From the NCBI GenBank assembly GCA_023213315.1, contig JAKCPI010014080.1:17207-81206 (forward strand): a stretch of DNA of 64,000 nucleotides. Direction: 5' to 3'. The first letter of the stretch is position 1. Each line of letters begins with the position of its first letter. This document shows positions 52,846 through 64,000 of this stretch, piece after piece. Both the position numbers and the translations under genes were made by a program. The DNA comes from Euborellia annulipes (Eukaryota > Arthropoda > Insecta > Dermaptera > Anisolabididae). Below the pieces are notes generated by a model that did no database searches, was not told the DNA's origin, and saw only the letters and a list, made by a program, of their open reading frames with translations.

Positions 52846-53166
52846 ATCTGCTCCTGGCAGTTAGCTTGAAGCTACAATTTTCGTAAACATGTTCAAAAGA
52901 TATTTGAATTTAAGCATTTTGGCAAAAATTAGCTCAATTCAACTTATGTGAATTGCTGCTTTTGACGATCCAGATATTTTAAAGTAAATGAAATATGCTA
53001 CTTAGCAGATTAATTAAAATGCTTATGAATAAAACAGATTTGTAAATATTCACAAGTCTTATGCATAACCAAATGAAATGGGTTTGCTGTAAAAACTTTC
53101 AGCATTCTTTTTAAACTTTAGTGCTATGATAAGCCCAAAATTTTTAACTGACATTTGGGAGAACCC
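52846..53166. other. Intergenic region between cysH and thrH
   Basis: These 321 AT-rich bases separate divergent genes. A -10-like TATGAT precedes thrH near 53126; nothing else is recognised. Confidence 0.35.
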
Positions 53167-53784
53167 ATGGAAATCGTATGTCTTGATCTTGAGGGTGTAT
53201 TGGTACCAGAAATCTGGATCAATTTTGCTAAAAAAACAGGAATCAAAGAATTAGAAGCAACAACTCGTGATATTCCTGACTACGATGTGTTGATGACTCA
53301 ACGTTTAAATATTCTTAAACAGCATGGTTTAGGCTTAAATGACATTCAAGCTGTGATTGCAGACATGGGGCCATTTCCGGGTGCAAAAGAGTTTGTAGAA
53401 TGGTTACGTACCCATTTTCAGTTGATTATTCTTTCAGATACATTTTATGAGTTTGCATCATCCGTTGATGCAACAGTTAGGTTGGCCAACAATTTTCTGT
53501 CATAAATTAGAAACTGATGAAAATGGTATGATCACTGCGTATAAATTGCGCCAACCTGATCAAAAACGTGAAGCTGTAAAAGCCTTACATGGTTTAAATT
53601 ACCGTGTAATCGCAGCAGGCGATTCGTATAACGATACAACCATGTTGGGTGAAGCTGATCATGGTTCTTATTTGATGCGCCTGAAAATGTGATTCGTGAA
53701 TTTCCACAGTTCCCGCCAATTCATGGTTATGACGCACTTAAAGAAGCAATTCGCAAAGCGTCTATTCGTGATATTCCAGCTTAA
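53167..53784 (+). CDS. thrH: Phosphoserine phosphatase / homoserine phosphotransferase ThrH (frameshifted)
   Basis: This HAD-superfamily enzyme of 205 residues hydrolyses phosphoserine and can pass phosphate to homoserine. It has the catalytic loop [13 protein letters not shown] (nucleophile Asp), [12 protein letters not shown] (motif 2) and [15 protein letters not shown] (motif 4). Breaks lie near 53480 and 53675, and the last piece ends with [11 protein letters not shown] at 53784. ATG 53167 fits the family start [10 protein letters not shown]. Confidence 0.93.
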
Positions 53785-53800
53785 TCTAAGATTTAAATCC

Positions 53801-53825
53801 AAAGGCGCTCAATGCGCCTTTTGTT
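53801..53825 (+). terminator. Terminator after thrH
   Basis: AAAGGCGC (53801-53808) pairs with GCGCCTTT (53814-53821) and is followed by TTG-T4. Confidence 0.8.
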
Positions 53826-53847
53826 TTGCTTTGATTTTTAACACACT

Positions 53848-55068
53848 TTAGTGGATGTTCTGTTTATTTTTAAACGCAAAAACAAACGCCAAGCTGGCCA
53901 ACAAGATAATCATACAAATATAGACATCTGCAGTAAAAATTAAGCCCACTTTATTGACAAAGTATCCAGCAATAATCGCAGGTATACTAAAGGCCAAATA
54001 ACTTTCAACAAAAAATGCGGCCATTAAACCTGCACGTTGTTCGGGTAGAGCTAAGGGCATAACAGCACGAATTGCACCCATAAAACCTGTACCAAAGCCA
54101 ACCCCTGTTACTACAGCACCAATAAACAATAAGATTGGTTGCACCAGATGAATGCCAAGCAAAATAACACTTGAGCCCGAGACAATCGTAATTGCAGCAG
54201 TGATTAAAATTTTAAATGTTGGCGCATTGCGCAGGGTTAAAATCCCAACAGCCCCTGAAACTGATAGGGTAATAAACATCATGCCATTCAGCCATGCCGA
54301 TTGCACATGGAAAGCTTGAGCCAGCAATGAAGGCATTAACGAGAGGAAGAACCCACTGACCATCCATAACGAGATATTAATTGGACTTACGATCAAGAGT
54401 GCTTTTCGGGTTTGTACTGGAACAGTCAGTTGCGGTTTTAATGATGCCAAAGCACCCACACGTTTAGTTGCGGTTTCAGGGCTAAAAATGGCGATAAATG
54501 TGGTAGATACAAAAAGAAAGATGAGTATTTCAAAAATAAGTGTCAATGGAACAGTCGAAAACTCTAAAACAATGCAGGTCATCAGCATACCCGCAGCCAT
54601 ACCAAGCATTGGAGAAATACTATTAATTAAAGAACCCTGTGTTTTACTCAGATCAAGCAAAGCTGCTCCAAACGTAGATGCGGCTAAAGCCGTGGCAATA
54701 CCTTGCAAACCTCGTGCGATAAACAGCATTTCGATATTGGATGCAAACAAGAAAAAGCCCATGGACATAATTTCTAAAATCAAAGCCACAAAAATAACCG
54801 GCTTACGTCCAATATAATCAGACAATGATCCTGCCACCAATAAGGTTAATAGCAATGCAAACGCATAGGTGGCAAAGATAAGCGTTAATAAAACAGGAGA
54901 AAAATGGAACTGTTGTTGATACAAACGATATAACGGTGTTGGTGCGCTTGAGGCTGCCAAAAAGGCCATCAGGGTAAAAGTATGTGTGTACAGTGCAGCA
55001 TTATGGCTTAATTTATAGGAAGTCACTTGACGATTAAAATTAGAGTTGCGCATAATCAACATGTACAT
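53848..55068 (-). CDS. MFS transporter
   Basis: This intact 406-residue major-facilitator protein has about 12 hydrophobic helices. The motif-A-like loop GSLSDYIGRKPVIFVALILE follows helix 2, and the helix-4/5 region contains FIARGLQGIATALAAST. It is of the drug or sugar efflux class. It is divergent from a TetR-type regulator 137 bases away, which probably represses it. The substrate is unknown. Confidence 0.9.
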   Translation of the reverse strand: MYMLIMRNSNFNRQVTSYKLSHNAALYTHTFTLMAFLAASSAPTPLYRLYQQQFHFSPVLLTLIFATYAFALLLTLLVAGSLSDYIGRKPVIFVALILEIMSMGFFLFASNIEMLFIARGLQGIATALAASTFGAALLDLSKTQGSLINSISPMLGMAAGMLMTCIVLEFSTVPLTLIFEILIFLFVSTTFIAIFSPETATKRVGALASLKPQLTVPVQTRKALLIVSPINISLWMVSGFFLSLMPSLLAQAFHVQSAWLNGMMFITLSVSGAVGILTLRNAPTFKILITAAITIVSGSSVILLGIHLVQPILLFIGAVVTGVGFGTGFMGAIRAVMPLALPEQRAGLMAAFFVESYLAFSIPAIIAGYFVNKVGLIFTADVYICMIILLASLAFVFAFKNKQNIH

Positions 55069-55205
55069 AAAAGCTATTAATTAGCTTTTATACCGTATTT
55101 TAGATTAAACACAAAGGTTTAGCTAAGATGATTTTTGATTAAAGCTGTTCTTCAATCATTAACCCATTGATAGATTTTCATTTATAGATTTGTAGTGATT
55201 TGCTG

Positions 55206-55800
55206 ATGACGAAAGTGATTACAGGTTTGCGTCCCGGTGGGCGCAGTGCACGAATACAAGCTGCAGTTCATAATGCGGTGCAAACATTACAGCAGAATGT
55301 AGCTGTGGCAGATTTGACGATTCCGATGATTGCTGAATATGCAGGGGTCACCCCCTCTACGATCTATCGACGGTGGGGAGATTTATCTCAACTGCTTGCA
55401 GATGTCGCCTTTAATATTTTACATCCAGACAGTGTGCCTGCGGATCTTGGTAGTTTTTAAGCAAGACTTATATGCATGGATGGAGCAATATTTTGAGGAA
55501 TATGCCTCACCCGTTGGGCGTACAATCTTAAGCGATATTGTGGCGGAAAATGATTCGCCAACCTCTGGTAAGTGTTATGACTTTTTGATTCAACAGTTAG
55601 ACATTATTCAGCAACGTGCCCAACAAAGGAATGAAACAAGCATCGACAATCAATTGATTATTGAAATTGTGATTGCACCCATGTTGCATCGGATTCTATT
55701 TACCGAACAAGAATCGAGTTTGGACTATATTCACCACTTATTGGCACGTTTATTTAATTTTGCGGATGTCTTAAAAAACACGACATCCGATTTTGAGTAG
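55206..55800 (+). CDS. TetR/AcrR-family transcriptional regulator (frameshifted)
   Basis: It has the N-terminal TetR helix-turn-helix (LTIPMIAEYAGVTPSTIYRR with WGDLSQLLADV). One break near 55455 separates it from the ligand-binding part (LYAWMEQYFEEYASPVGRTI ... IIEIVIAPMLHRILFTEQES). It has about 198 residues. ATG 55206 is used; the upstream TTG at 55200 is less likely. It is divergent from the MFS gene, its likely target. Confidence 0.88.
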
Positions 55801-55835
55801 TAAACAGGTGCAATCATTTCGGCTTTGAGAAAAAC

Positions 55836-56452
55836 TTAAAGCGCGCCTCGAATCAACGGATAGACATTATCTAGTAGAATTTTCTGTGCCGTTGCATTGG
55901 GATGGATTAAGTCTTTTTGCATCAAACTTTTATTGCCTGCAATTCCATTCATAAAAAACGGATGCATTTTAACTTTGTATTGTTGGCTTAGGGTTTGATA
56001 ATTTTTCTCAAAAGCTTGGCTATAAGCTGCACCATAATTCGGTGGAATTTTCATTCCCAATAAAATGACCGTGGCTTGGCTTTTCTGACTTTGTTGAATT
56101 AATTGCGCAAGATTTTTCTGAATCATTTGTGGCGGTTGTCCACGTAAACCATCATTGCCACCCAACTCAATCACCACGATATCAGGTTTATGGCTTTGTA
56201 ATAGTTTTGGAAAACGCGCCAACGCACCACTGGTGGTTTCACCACTTACACTGGCATTCACCACATTATGTTGTTTGGGAAATTGTTGGTTTAAGCGTTG
56301 CTGTAGCAAGAAAACCCAGCCTTTGTTGTGGGTTGATACCATAACCCGCACTTAAGCTATCACCTAAAATCATGATCGTTTTTGCAAAACTACTAACGGG
56401 CAACAGACAGATTATGCTAAAAAATAAACAATGAATTAGAGTTTTTCATCAT
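55836..56452 (-). CDS. tesA: SGNH-hydrolase esterase / acyl-CoA thioesterase TesA (frameshifted)
   Basis: This is a periplasmic GDSL lipase-fold enzyme. A signal peptide (after a fix near 56420: ICLLPVSSFA) precedes TIMILGDSLSAGYG (block I Ser). Then come NASVSGETTSGALARFP (block II Gly), IVVIELGGNDGLRG (block III Asn) and DLIHPNATAQKILL (block V Asp/His). A further break is near 56350. It has about 205 residues. It is divergent from the ybbAP-like ABC genes, as in E. coli. Confidence 0.92.
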
Positions 56453-56495
56453 TTTCAAATTTAACAATTTTTTTGATTTGCATATAAGGTACTTT

Positions 56496-57249
56496 ATGAT
56501 GTCTAAGGTTCAGGATGATTCAACTTCTCCCATCATGCCACAAGTGATAATTTCTGCACAGCAACTTACACAAAAGATAGAATTACCTCATCAAACGCTT
56601 ACAATTTTTGAAAATCTAAATCTTAATATTTATACAGGTGAACAGGTCGCGATTACTGGACGTTCTGGTTCCGGAAAATCAACTTTATTGGGCATCCTTG
56701 CCACTCTCGATCAAGCCAGTGCAGGACAACTCAGTGTTTGTGGTGAAGCGATTGAGCATTTAAATGAAGAACAACGTGCGTTGATTCGCTTCAACATATT
56801 GGTTTTGTATTTCAATCTTTCCAGTTGCTCCCGCATCTTTCTGCCTTAGAAAATGTGATGTTACCATTACGTTTACAGAAGAATTTTAATTATGCACACG
56901 CAGAACAAAAATCTTTAAGTTTATTGGCCAAAGTTGGTTTAGAACGACAAAGCCAACAAACCCCGAAAGTATTGTCAGGTGGGGAGCAACAACGGGTTGC
57001 CATTGCACGAGCTTTTTAATTTCTGACCCCAAAATTATTTTTGCTGACGAACCTACAGGCAATTTAGATGAACATACTGCATTTGAAATTGAACAACTCT
57101 TATTTGATTTAAATAAAGAACTCGGTACAACTTTAGTGCTTGTCACTCACGATTCGCAATTGGCCGCACAGTGCCAACGTCATTATGAATTAAAAGATGG
57201 TCAATTGATTGAACATGCTCAAACGCCTCAATCGAATGAGGTGTTGTAA
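56496..57249 (+). CDS. ybbA: ABC transporter ATP-binding protein, YbbA/LolD type (frameshifted)
   Basis: This is the ATPase of a MacB/LolCDE-like exporter. It has Walker [15 protein letters not shown], signature [16 protein letters not shown] and, after a shift near 57015, Walker [15 protein letters not shown] and H-loop VTHD. Another break near 56790-56830 hides the Q-loop [20 protein letters not shown]. It has about 250 residues. An AAGG site precedes ATG 56496. The stop overlaps the permease start (TAATG). Confidence 0.9.
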
Positions 57250-59870
57250 TGTTGACCTTGTTTAAACCCTTATTTAGGCAAAGTTTTGCCAGCTCAGGTA
57301 TATATCTGCTGATTATTGCATTGAGTTTAGCCATTAGTGCGACTACAGCATTAAAGTTTAGCAATGATCAAGTCAAACAAGCAGTGACCTTACAAGCTGC
57401 CAAAATGCGAAGCTGCGAGATTTACAGCTTAGTGATACAGATCCAATTGACACAACAATGGATCAAACAGGCTGATGATTTAAAATTAAAACAGTCCCAT
57501 GTCACGATTTTTTGGTTCAATGGCCTCTACACAGGATCAGTTTGTAATGGTCAATGTGAAAGCCATTGACACAGCATTTCCCACTTACGTGGTGAATTAA
57601 GGATTGCGCCAAAACAAGCCTTGCAAAGTGGCGGGGTTTGGCTAAGCAAACGCGCACAAGAATTATTAAAATTAAACCTAGGCGATAGCGTTCAAATTGC
57701 TAATGGTCAGTTTAAAGTTACTGGTATCATTGAACATGATTCAAATCAAGAATTAGGCTTTTCTGCCTTTTCGCCAACCGTGATTATCTCTCAAGCAGAT
57801 GTTGCAAAAACGGGTGCAATTCAAGTTGGAAGTCGAATTGAATATCGTTTGTTGATGGCAGGGATGCGGAGTCGATTGCAACAATATCGAGCAAGTTTTT
57901 AAGCACATTTAAAGCGCAAGAAAAGCAAAATGTGAATCCAAAGATTGCACAAAAAATTCGGATGCAGATTCAGCTTTAAGTGCATCAAGTGCCACTACAT
58001 TGACTGAAAACACATTGACTGAAAATCAGTCGGCAACACACTCACAAACAGATCAATCCATACAAGATCAACAAAATGCGGATAATGAACTAGATGCACA
58101 AAGTAATTTAAGATTACGTAATGCAGATGAGGGCAATTCACGCTTACTTAAACCAATTGAAAACCTCGATACTTTCTTACAATTGGCCAATATTCTGACG
58201 ATTCTTTTATGTGGTTTAGCCATCGCTTTAACCAGTCAGCGTTATGTACAGCAGAACCAAGATCATATTGCGCTGATGCGTTGTATGGGGGCAACGAAAC
58301 GGCAGATTTTTCAAACCTATCTCGGGTTGCTGTAGTGTTGTTATTTTAATCGCGATTGTCATTGGCAGTATTTTAGGACTGATTTTAGGTTATTCGTTGT
58401 TGCAATTGATGTTGCAGATGATTCCGAACCTAGAGTTGCAATTTTCAATGTTGCAGATGCTGGTTGGTCCTTTGCCTATTGCAATTTTTACCAGTGCAAT
58501 TGTATTGATTGGATTTATTTTACCGAGCTTGTGGCAACTGTTAAATACACCGCCTATTCGGGTGATACGCCAACAAGAAAAGTCGGCACGTTCAATGTTG
58601 TGGATGATGGCTACAGGTTTAGTCAGCCTGATTATTTTTAGTTTGGTCTTGACCGAAAATCTGATACTTACTGCATTGGTAATGGGTGCAGTCATTGTGT
58701 TAACAGCTTTGTTATATGCAGTGGTTTGGATGATTTTAAAGACTTTAAAATCAATGAAAAATAGGCTCTCAGCCTATATCCGAACCCTTCGCAAACCGCA
58801 TTGCAAATTACCGCTTTGGCATTGGGTTTAAGTCTGATCACGGTACTTGCTGTATTGAGAACTGATTTATTAGAGCGTTGGCAGCAACAATTGCCTGAAG
58901 GAACGCCTAACCAGTTTATTTATGGTCTACCACCATTTGAACTGGATGCTTTTAAACAACAATTGGCACAGCAACACTGGAAAAGCACACCATTATATCC
59001 CAATGTAAAAGGGCGCTTATTGGCAAAAAAATGGTCAAGCTTTTTCTGCCCAATTGGTGAAAACCAATAATTCTTTACGTCGTGAGTTAAATCTCACCCA
59101 AGCAGATCATTATCCACAAGACAATATCATTGTTGCTGGAGAGGCTCAATTGACTCAAATTGGGCAGGTGTCTGTAGAGGCCAAACTGGCTGAAGAATTG
59201 GGCATCAAAATTGGTGATCGTTTAACCTTTAGTTTGCCTGAGGGAAATTTGGACGCGCAAGTTGTGAATTTGCGTACAGTGGAATGGCAAAGCTTTAGCC
59301 CAAATTTTTTCTTTATTTTTACCCCAAAGACGTTGGATGAAAACGCAGGCAGCTACTTAGGGAGTTTTTATGTGCCGCCGAGTGAAAAAATCAAGATGGT
59401 TAATCTGATTCAACAATTTTCCAATACGGTCTTTATTGACGTCTCTTTAATTTTTGATGAAATTAAAAACTTGGTTTCTGTGTTGGTTAAAATCATTACG
59501 GTTTTGGCAGTATTGGTGAGTTTATCTGGCTTTTTGGTACTGATTGCCTGTATCAATTTGCTGATGGATGAACGTAAAAAAGAAGTGGCATTGCTACGCT
59601 CTTTTGGTAGTTCAAAGCGCCAGTTAAAAAATATGATGAGTTTTGAAATCGGCTTTATTGGATTATTGGCAGGAATCGTTTCCTGTTTCTTTGCAGAGGT
59701 GATTAGTGCCGTTGCCAGTTATCGTATGGAAATGGTGATGCAATTACATTGGGAAATTTGGCTGATTTTACCAATTTCGATGGCAGGTGTTGTGCGCATT
59801 GATTGGGCGTTACCGATTGAGCTATTTATCCGAAATCCCACCATTGCAAAGTCTACGAGAGTTGAATTAA
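57249..59870 (+). CDS. ybbP: ABC transporter permease, YbbP-like with two FtsX domains (frameshifted)
   Basis: This is a large permease of about 870 residues. A first helix (IYLLIIALSLAISATTAL) and a periplasmic domain (GVWLSKRAQELLKLNLGDSV) are followed by helices around LANILTILLCGLAIALTSQR with VALMRCMGATKRQI-like sequence. A second periplasmic domain (SVEAKLAEELGIKIGDRLTF) and a C-terminal FtsX block (KKEVALLRSFGSSKRQLKNM) follow. At least seven breaks are present (for example 57415, 57560, 57890, 57990, 58330, 58790, 59035). Shifting the frame near 59790 gives the typical ending LQSLRELN at 59870. The substrate is unknown; it pairs with the YbbA-type ATPase. Confidence 0.85.
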
Positions 59871-59952
59871 ACTGCTAAGTTTAAGTGGTTTTATCTGGCT
59901 GTTTAATCTCAGTTGAGCCTTTAAAAGCCTGCCCAGTGAAGACAGTAAATTA

Positions 59953-59984
59953 AAAAATGGCGACCTATAGGCCGCCATTTTTTA
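59953..59984. terminator. Terminator between ybbP and the rhomboid gene
   Basis: AAAAATGGCG and CGCCATTTTT pair around ACCTATAGGC with T runs on both strands; likely bidirectional. Confidence 0.85.
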
Positions 59985-60047
59985 TGCTCTTTGAATTGAG
60001 CGTACTTTGCAATTTTTTATTGCGGCATAGACAAGCTATTTTAGAGA

Positions 60048-60857
60048 TTAAAAGTTTAATTGCTCACGCATTTGTGCAATGGCTTGTTGCCAAAGTGGGC
60101 TAAGTGGTCCAACGAGATGCTGGCAATAGAGATAAACGCCATAGGTTGCTGCAATCCCTAAAATCACAATGATAATATTGGCAGCTTTACCCATTTTGGC
60201 ACGTTGTGTTGCATACCAAGCCAAAGCCATGACCGCACCCATTAACATCCCACCGATATGGGCAGCATTGTTAATTCCAGAGGCTAAAAAGCCAAAAGCT
60301 AAGTTGATCGCAAGTACCGTTAAAAGTGATCTTTTATCTAAAATGAATCTTTGATTCGGGGTAGGTGGGAACAACGATAGTAGTGTCAGTGCACCACCAA
60401 GTCCCATTACAGCACCCGATGCACCTGCAGATACATGAGGAAAGAGTTTTTGATCAAAATTTTGCAGCAGTTCGTAGCTATTTCGAATATCCAAATAACC
60501 ACTTAATAAACTTCCCATGAGTCCAGCAAGGATATAAAGTCCAAGGAAATAAAACTTTCCTAAAGTTTTTTCAGCAACATCACCAAAAATATACAGTGCC
60601 CACATATTCATCATTAGATGCAGGATACCAAAGTGAAAAAACATACTGCTGAATAAGCGATATGGTTCCTCTAAGAAGGTTAAAGGTGCATAATCAGCAC
60701 CCCAACGCAACGCGTCTAACGTTGTCGGGTCAGTAATATTGACACCTGATAAGACTTGGATGGCAAATAAACCGACATTGATGACAATCAGCAATAAGGT
60801 TATTTTACCAATAGAATTGGGTTGGCTATAAGTTGAAAGATCTTGATATTTAGACAT
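60048..60857 (-). CDS. Rhomboid-family intramembrane serine protease
   Basis: This intact 269-residue membrane protease has six or more helices, the active-site Ser in SAGASGAVMGLGGALTLL and the catalytic His in NNAAHIGGMLMGAVMAL. HFGILHLMMNMWALYIFGD is the conserved helix-2 region. It cleaves membrane proteins within the bilayer; its substrate is unknown. It is divergent from mtgA with 73 bases between. Confidence 0.93.
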   Translation of the reverse strand: MSKYQDLSTYSQPNSIGKITLLLIVINVGLFAIQVLSGVNITDPTTLDALRWGADYAPLTFLEEPYRLFSSMFFHFGILHLMMNMWALYIFGDVAEKTLGKFYFLGLYILAGLMGSLLSGYLDIRNSYELLQNFDQKLFPHVSAGASGAVMGLGGALTLLSLFPPTPNQRFILDKRSLLTVLAINLAFGFLASGINNAAHIGGMLMGAVMALAWYATQRAKMGKAANIIIVILGIAATYGVYLYCQHLVGPLSPLWQQAIAQMREQLNF

Positions 60858-60930
60858 GCTATTGCTTAGCTTTTTATAGATAGATTCAGCTTAACATGAA
60901 ACGTCAGAATTTTCGGAGTAAGCAGCTGAC

Positions 60931-61605
60931 ATGAAAGCTTTTATTGTTCGTGCTTTGTTAATTGTGGTCAGTATTTTGATCATGATTCAGCTATGGATTT
61001 TCTCAAGTTTAATTTATTGGCGTACTCATGATGTAGAAACCACCATGTTTATGCGTTGGACATATCTGTCTGATTTTGAGCCGATTCAACATCAATGGTG
61101 CGACTATGACAAGATCAGTGATAACTTTAAACATGCAATTGTCGCAGCCGAAGATGCCAAATTTCTCGATCATCATGGTTTCGACTGGGATGGTATTGAA
61201 AATGCACTACAACGTAATCTAAAAAAAGACAAAGTAGTCGCTGGTGGTTCAACGATTTCTCAACAATTGGCTAAAAATTTATTCTTCTATAATCGTCGCT
61301 CATTTATCCGCAAAGGTCAGGAAGCGATTGCCACCACCATGATGGAGCGGATGTGGACTAAACAGCGCATTTTAGAAGTCTATATGAACTCTGTTGAATT
61401 TGGAGATCATATCTATGGTGTTGAAGCTGCATCACAACATTACTTTTCTAAGAGTGCGGCAAGTTTAAGTCGTGAGCAGGCCGCATTTTTAGCGGTGATT
61501 TTAACCAATCCGAAGTATTATCAAAAAAATCGTGATGATTCTAAGCTTCAATACCGTAAGCGTTTGGTTTTGAAGTATATGCGTTATACCCGTATTCCAG
61601 ATTGA
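60931..61605 (+). CDS. mtgA: Monofunctional peptidoglycan transglycosylase MtgA
   Basis: This intact 224-residue GT51 enzyme polymerises lipid II into glycan strands. It has an N-terminal anchor ([20 protein letters not shown]) and the catalytic motifs [17 protein letters not shown] (Glu), [14 protein letters not shown], and [20 protein letters not shown] with [12 protein letters not shown]. It precedes ppk with its own terminator. Confidence 0.96.
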   Translation: MKAFIVRALLIVVSILIMIQLWIFSSLIYWRTHDVETTMFMRWTYLSDFEPIQHQWCDYDKISDNFKHAIVAAEDAKFLDHHGFDWDGIENALQRNLKKDKVVAGGSTISQQLAKNLFFYNRRSFIRKGQEAIATTMMERMWTKQRILEVYMNSVEFGDHIYGVEAASQHYFSKSAASLSREQAAFLAVILTNPKYYQKNRDDSKLQYRKRLVLKYMRYTRIPD

Positions 61606-61623
61606 CACTAAATAAATGAATTT

Positions 61624-61654
61624 AAAAAAGCACAAATTGAAGTGCTTTTTTTAT
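61624..61654 (+). terminator. Terminator of mtgA
   Basis: AAAAAGCAC pairs with GTGCTTTTT around AAATTGAA and runs into seven T. Confidence 0.85.
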
Positions 61655-61738
61655 GAAGCGATGCTTTTTTTATGAAATTGTCACAAATTTGAAGCATACT
61701 AGAATTAAGACATTTTTTTTTTGATGCAGGTTTATTGC

Positions 61739-63828
61739 ATGAATACCGCAGTGACGACAACAACGCCTACAGAATATTCTTATAATGAACGATATATAAA
61801 TCGTGAGCTTTCAATTTTAGATTTCCATTTACGTGTTTTAGAGCAAGCCGTTGATCCTTTACACCCCTTGCTTGAACGTATGAATTTCTTGTTGATCTTT
61901 TCTCGTAATATGGATGAATTTTTTGGAAATCCGTGTTGCAGGAATGATGGAGCAATTAACTTTAGGGAATGAAAGTCGTTCACCAGATGGTTTGACGCCA
62001 AAACAAGTTTTAGACCAAATCTCTAAAACTGCACATGAAGCGATTGAGCGTCAGTACCGTATCCTCAATGAGGAAATTTTTCCTAAGTTACGTGAAGAAG
62101 ACATTTGTTTTTTACGTCGTGGCGAGTTAACGCCTGCACAATCTGTGTGGATTAAAAAATATTTCCAAGAACAAGTTGCACCAGTACTTACCCCAATTAG
62201 CCTTGATCCTGCACATCCATTCCCACGACTGGTCAATAAAAGCTTAAACTTTATTGTGACTCTAGAAGGGAAGGACGCATTTGGTCGACAAATTGATTTA
62301 GCTGTTGTACCAGCACCACGTTCGCTTCCTCGTGTAGTGCGTTTACCTGATGAGCTTTACAGGCGGTAAAGAACATTTTGTGATGTTGTCTGCGATTATT
62401 CATGAGCATGTATCGGATTTGTTCCCTGGGATGACAGCTACAGGTTGTTATCAGTTCCGTGTCACACGTAATGCAGATTTGGCGCTGAATGAAGATGTAG
62501 AAGACTTAGCCAAAGCATTGAAAGGCGAATTGAGTTCACGTCGTTTTGGTCGTGCAGTACGTTTAGAAGTGACAGAAAACTGTCCAAAGCATATTTATGA
62601 ATATTTGCTTGAAGAATTTGATCTAGAACAAGAACAACTTTATAAAGTGGATGGGCCAGTAAATCTGGCACGTCTTGTGTCAAATTTTAAACGTCCACAT
62701 ATGCGTTATGATTCGCATGTACCGGCGATTCCAAAAGTATTGAAAAAGTCTGAAAATATTTTTTCAGCAATGCAAAAACAAGACATTCTTTTACACCATC
62801 CATTTGAATCATTTGCACCAGTTATTAACTTGTTGCGTGAAGCTGCACGTGATCCCTCAAGCGTTAGCGATCAAACAAACCTTATATCGTAGTGGTGCTG
62901 ACTCTGAAATTGTTCAGGTACTTGCAGAAGCGGCACGTAATGGTAAAGAAGTCACTGCTGTGATTGAGTTACAGGGCGCGTTTTGATGAAGAATCGAATA
63001 TCGCCGTTGCCAATGTATTACAAGAAGCAGGTGCTGTTGTGGTTTATGGCATCGTGGGCTATAAAACGCATGCCAAAATGATCTTGGTGGTACGCCGTGA
63101 GAATAATAAGCTAGTACGTTATGTGCATTTGGGGTACAGGTAACTACCATGCAACGAATGCTCGTATCTATACCGATTATGGTTTGCTCACTACAGATAA
63201 AGAGCTTTGCGAAGATGTACATCGTATTTTCCAAGAATTGACTGGTATGGGGAAAATGGCGAAGTTGAAAAACTGTTACATGCGCCGTTTACTCTACATG
63301 CTCAGTTAATTGCTTTTATTGATGATGAAATTGCCAATGCCAAAGCGGGGCAAACCTGCGCAAATTATTGTGAAGGTTAACGCATTAACTGAAGTTCAAT
63401 TGATCAATAAATTATATGAAGCTTCGCAGCAGGGGTGCAAATTGATCTGATTATTCGTTCAATTTGCTGTTTACGTCCTAGGGTTGCCAAACCTGTCTGA
63501 AAATATTCGAGTACGTTCAATTGTCGGGCGTTTCTTAGAACATACCCGTGTTTATTATTTCGGAAATAATGGCAATCCACGTATTTACTGTTCAAGTGCA
63601 GACTGGATGGATCGTAATTTATTTAATCGTGTAGAAGTGTGCTTCCCGATTGAAGATCCAGCATTAAAAAAACGTATTTACCAGCAAGGTTTAGTCAACT
63701 ACTTAAAAGACAATATCCGCGCTTGGCTGCCGCAAGGCGATGGGACTTGGACTCGTGTGCAACCTAAAGAAGGCGAGGCAATTTACAATGCACAACAAAC
63801 TTTGCTTGAGCACTTTGTAAATGGTTAA
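61739..63828 (+). CDS. ppk1: Polyphosphate kinase 1 (frameshifted)
   Basis: PPK1 makes inorganic polyphosphate from ATP. ATG 61739 leads to [20 protein letters not shown] with [20 protein letters not shown] (N domain). The middle domain has [20 protein letters not shown], the catalytic part [20 protein letters not shown], and the phosphorylated His is in [15 protein letters not shown] second histidine stands in [20 protein letters not shown]. Breaks lie near 61925, 62360, 62860, 62985, 63130, 63260, 63350, 63435 and 63475. It has about 690 residues. It is one of the most heavily indel-damaged loci here, yet every domain is present in order. Confidence 0.93.
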
Positions 63829-63850
63829 GCCAAGATAATTTGATTGTCTT

Positions 63851-63881
63851 AAGCCCGATTAAAATTAATCGGGCTTTTTTG
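63851..63881 (+). terminator. Terminator of ppk1
   Basis: AAGCCCGATTAA (63851-63862) pairs perfectly with TTAATCGGGCTT (63865-63876), followed by T6. Nothing recognisable lies in 63882-64000. Confidence 0.9.
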
Positions 63882-64000
63882 TATCAGTCAATCGGATTTT
63901 AATGAAATTGAATGACTTGGTTATTTTAGATTTAAGCTTTTTTAAATCAGCAATCAACGCTTTTAATAAAGCATTGAAGTTCTTAAGTACTAGGATGACT

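Noticed and set aside
57249..59870. Several independent small membrane-protein genes
   Set aside because: The pieces form one continuous YbbP-like permease in order once indels are allowed.

Overview
The window is a chromosomal segment of an Acinetobacter-type gammaproteobacterium. The evidence is low GC, the gatCAB / mreBCD / maf / rng neighbourhood, a WS/DGAT wax-ester synthase, a ZigA-type zinc GTPase beside an M15 lipoprotein, and Acinetobacter-style secreted proteins. No rRNA, tRNA, CRISPR array, intact insertion sequence or prophage was seen. A technical feature dominates the reading: over half of the genes are interrupted by one or more single-base indels, mostly in A/T/G/C runs, and the conserved protein continues in another frame. 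This is far more likely uncorrected sequencing error than mass gene decay, so such genes are annotated as one locus with the breaks described.

Layout. 1-962: tatABC (Tat export), reading left. 1060-4562: sulfonate/taurine-type ABC importer. 4878-6010: flavin-dependent (LLM) monooxygenase. 6203-8204: tonB-exbB-exbD. 8531-10121: Tat-exported peptide-type binding lipoprotein. 10405-15616: two TonB-dependent receptors. 15634-16827: a second LLM monooxygenase. Together 1060-16827 is an organosulfur-scavenging island. Every transcription unit in it starts with a sigma-54 (-24/-12) promoter, and a shared palindromic element (consensus TGTTGAAATTTCAACA) lies about 60-105 bp upstream, a regulon read directly from sequence. 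17229-20173: alpha/beta hydrolase, old-yellow-enzyme-type oxidoreductase and a MerR regulator, with three promoters that carry a TTAAAGTTAACTTTAA-type operator in a 19-bp spacer.

20429-25687 is a zinc-sparing cluster (dihydroorotase, gamma-carbonic anhydrase, FolE2 reading left; M15 lipoprotein and ZigA reading right) around a probable bidirectional Zur box at 23321-23351. 25785-28037 is a Fur-box-preceded siderophore receptor. 28705-38917 holds assorted genes: DJ-1/PfpI, small secreted proteins, a chromate transporter pair with a LysR regulator, an M13 metallopeptidase, a lipoprotein, a solute-binding protein and DinB. It also contains a homopolymer-ridden block at about 29990-30300 that looks like bad consensus.

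38999-41915 is an AT-rich accessory pocket. It holds a broken NDT/TIR-like protein, a broken Shedu (DUF4263) antiphage nuclease, an unknown membrane protein and a secreted protein. From 41912 on the content is core: gatBAC, mreBCD-maf-rng, a 57-aa conserved-looking ORF, wax synthase, cysH, thrH, an MFS pump with a TetR regulator, tesA with a ybbAP-like ABC exporter, rhomboid protease, mtgA and ppk1.
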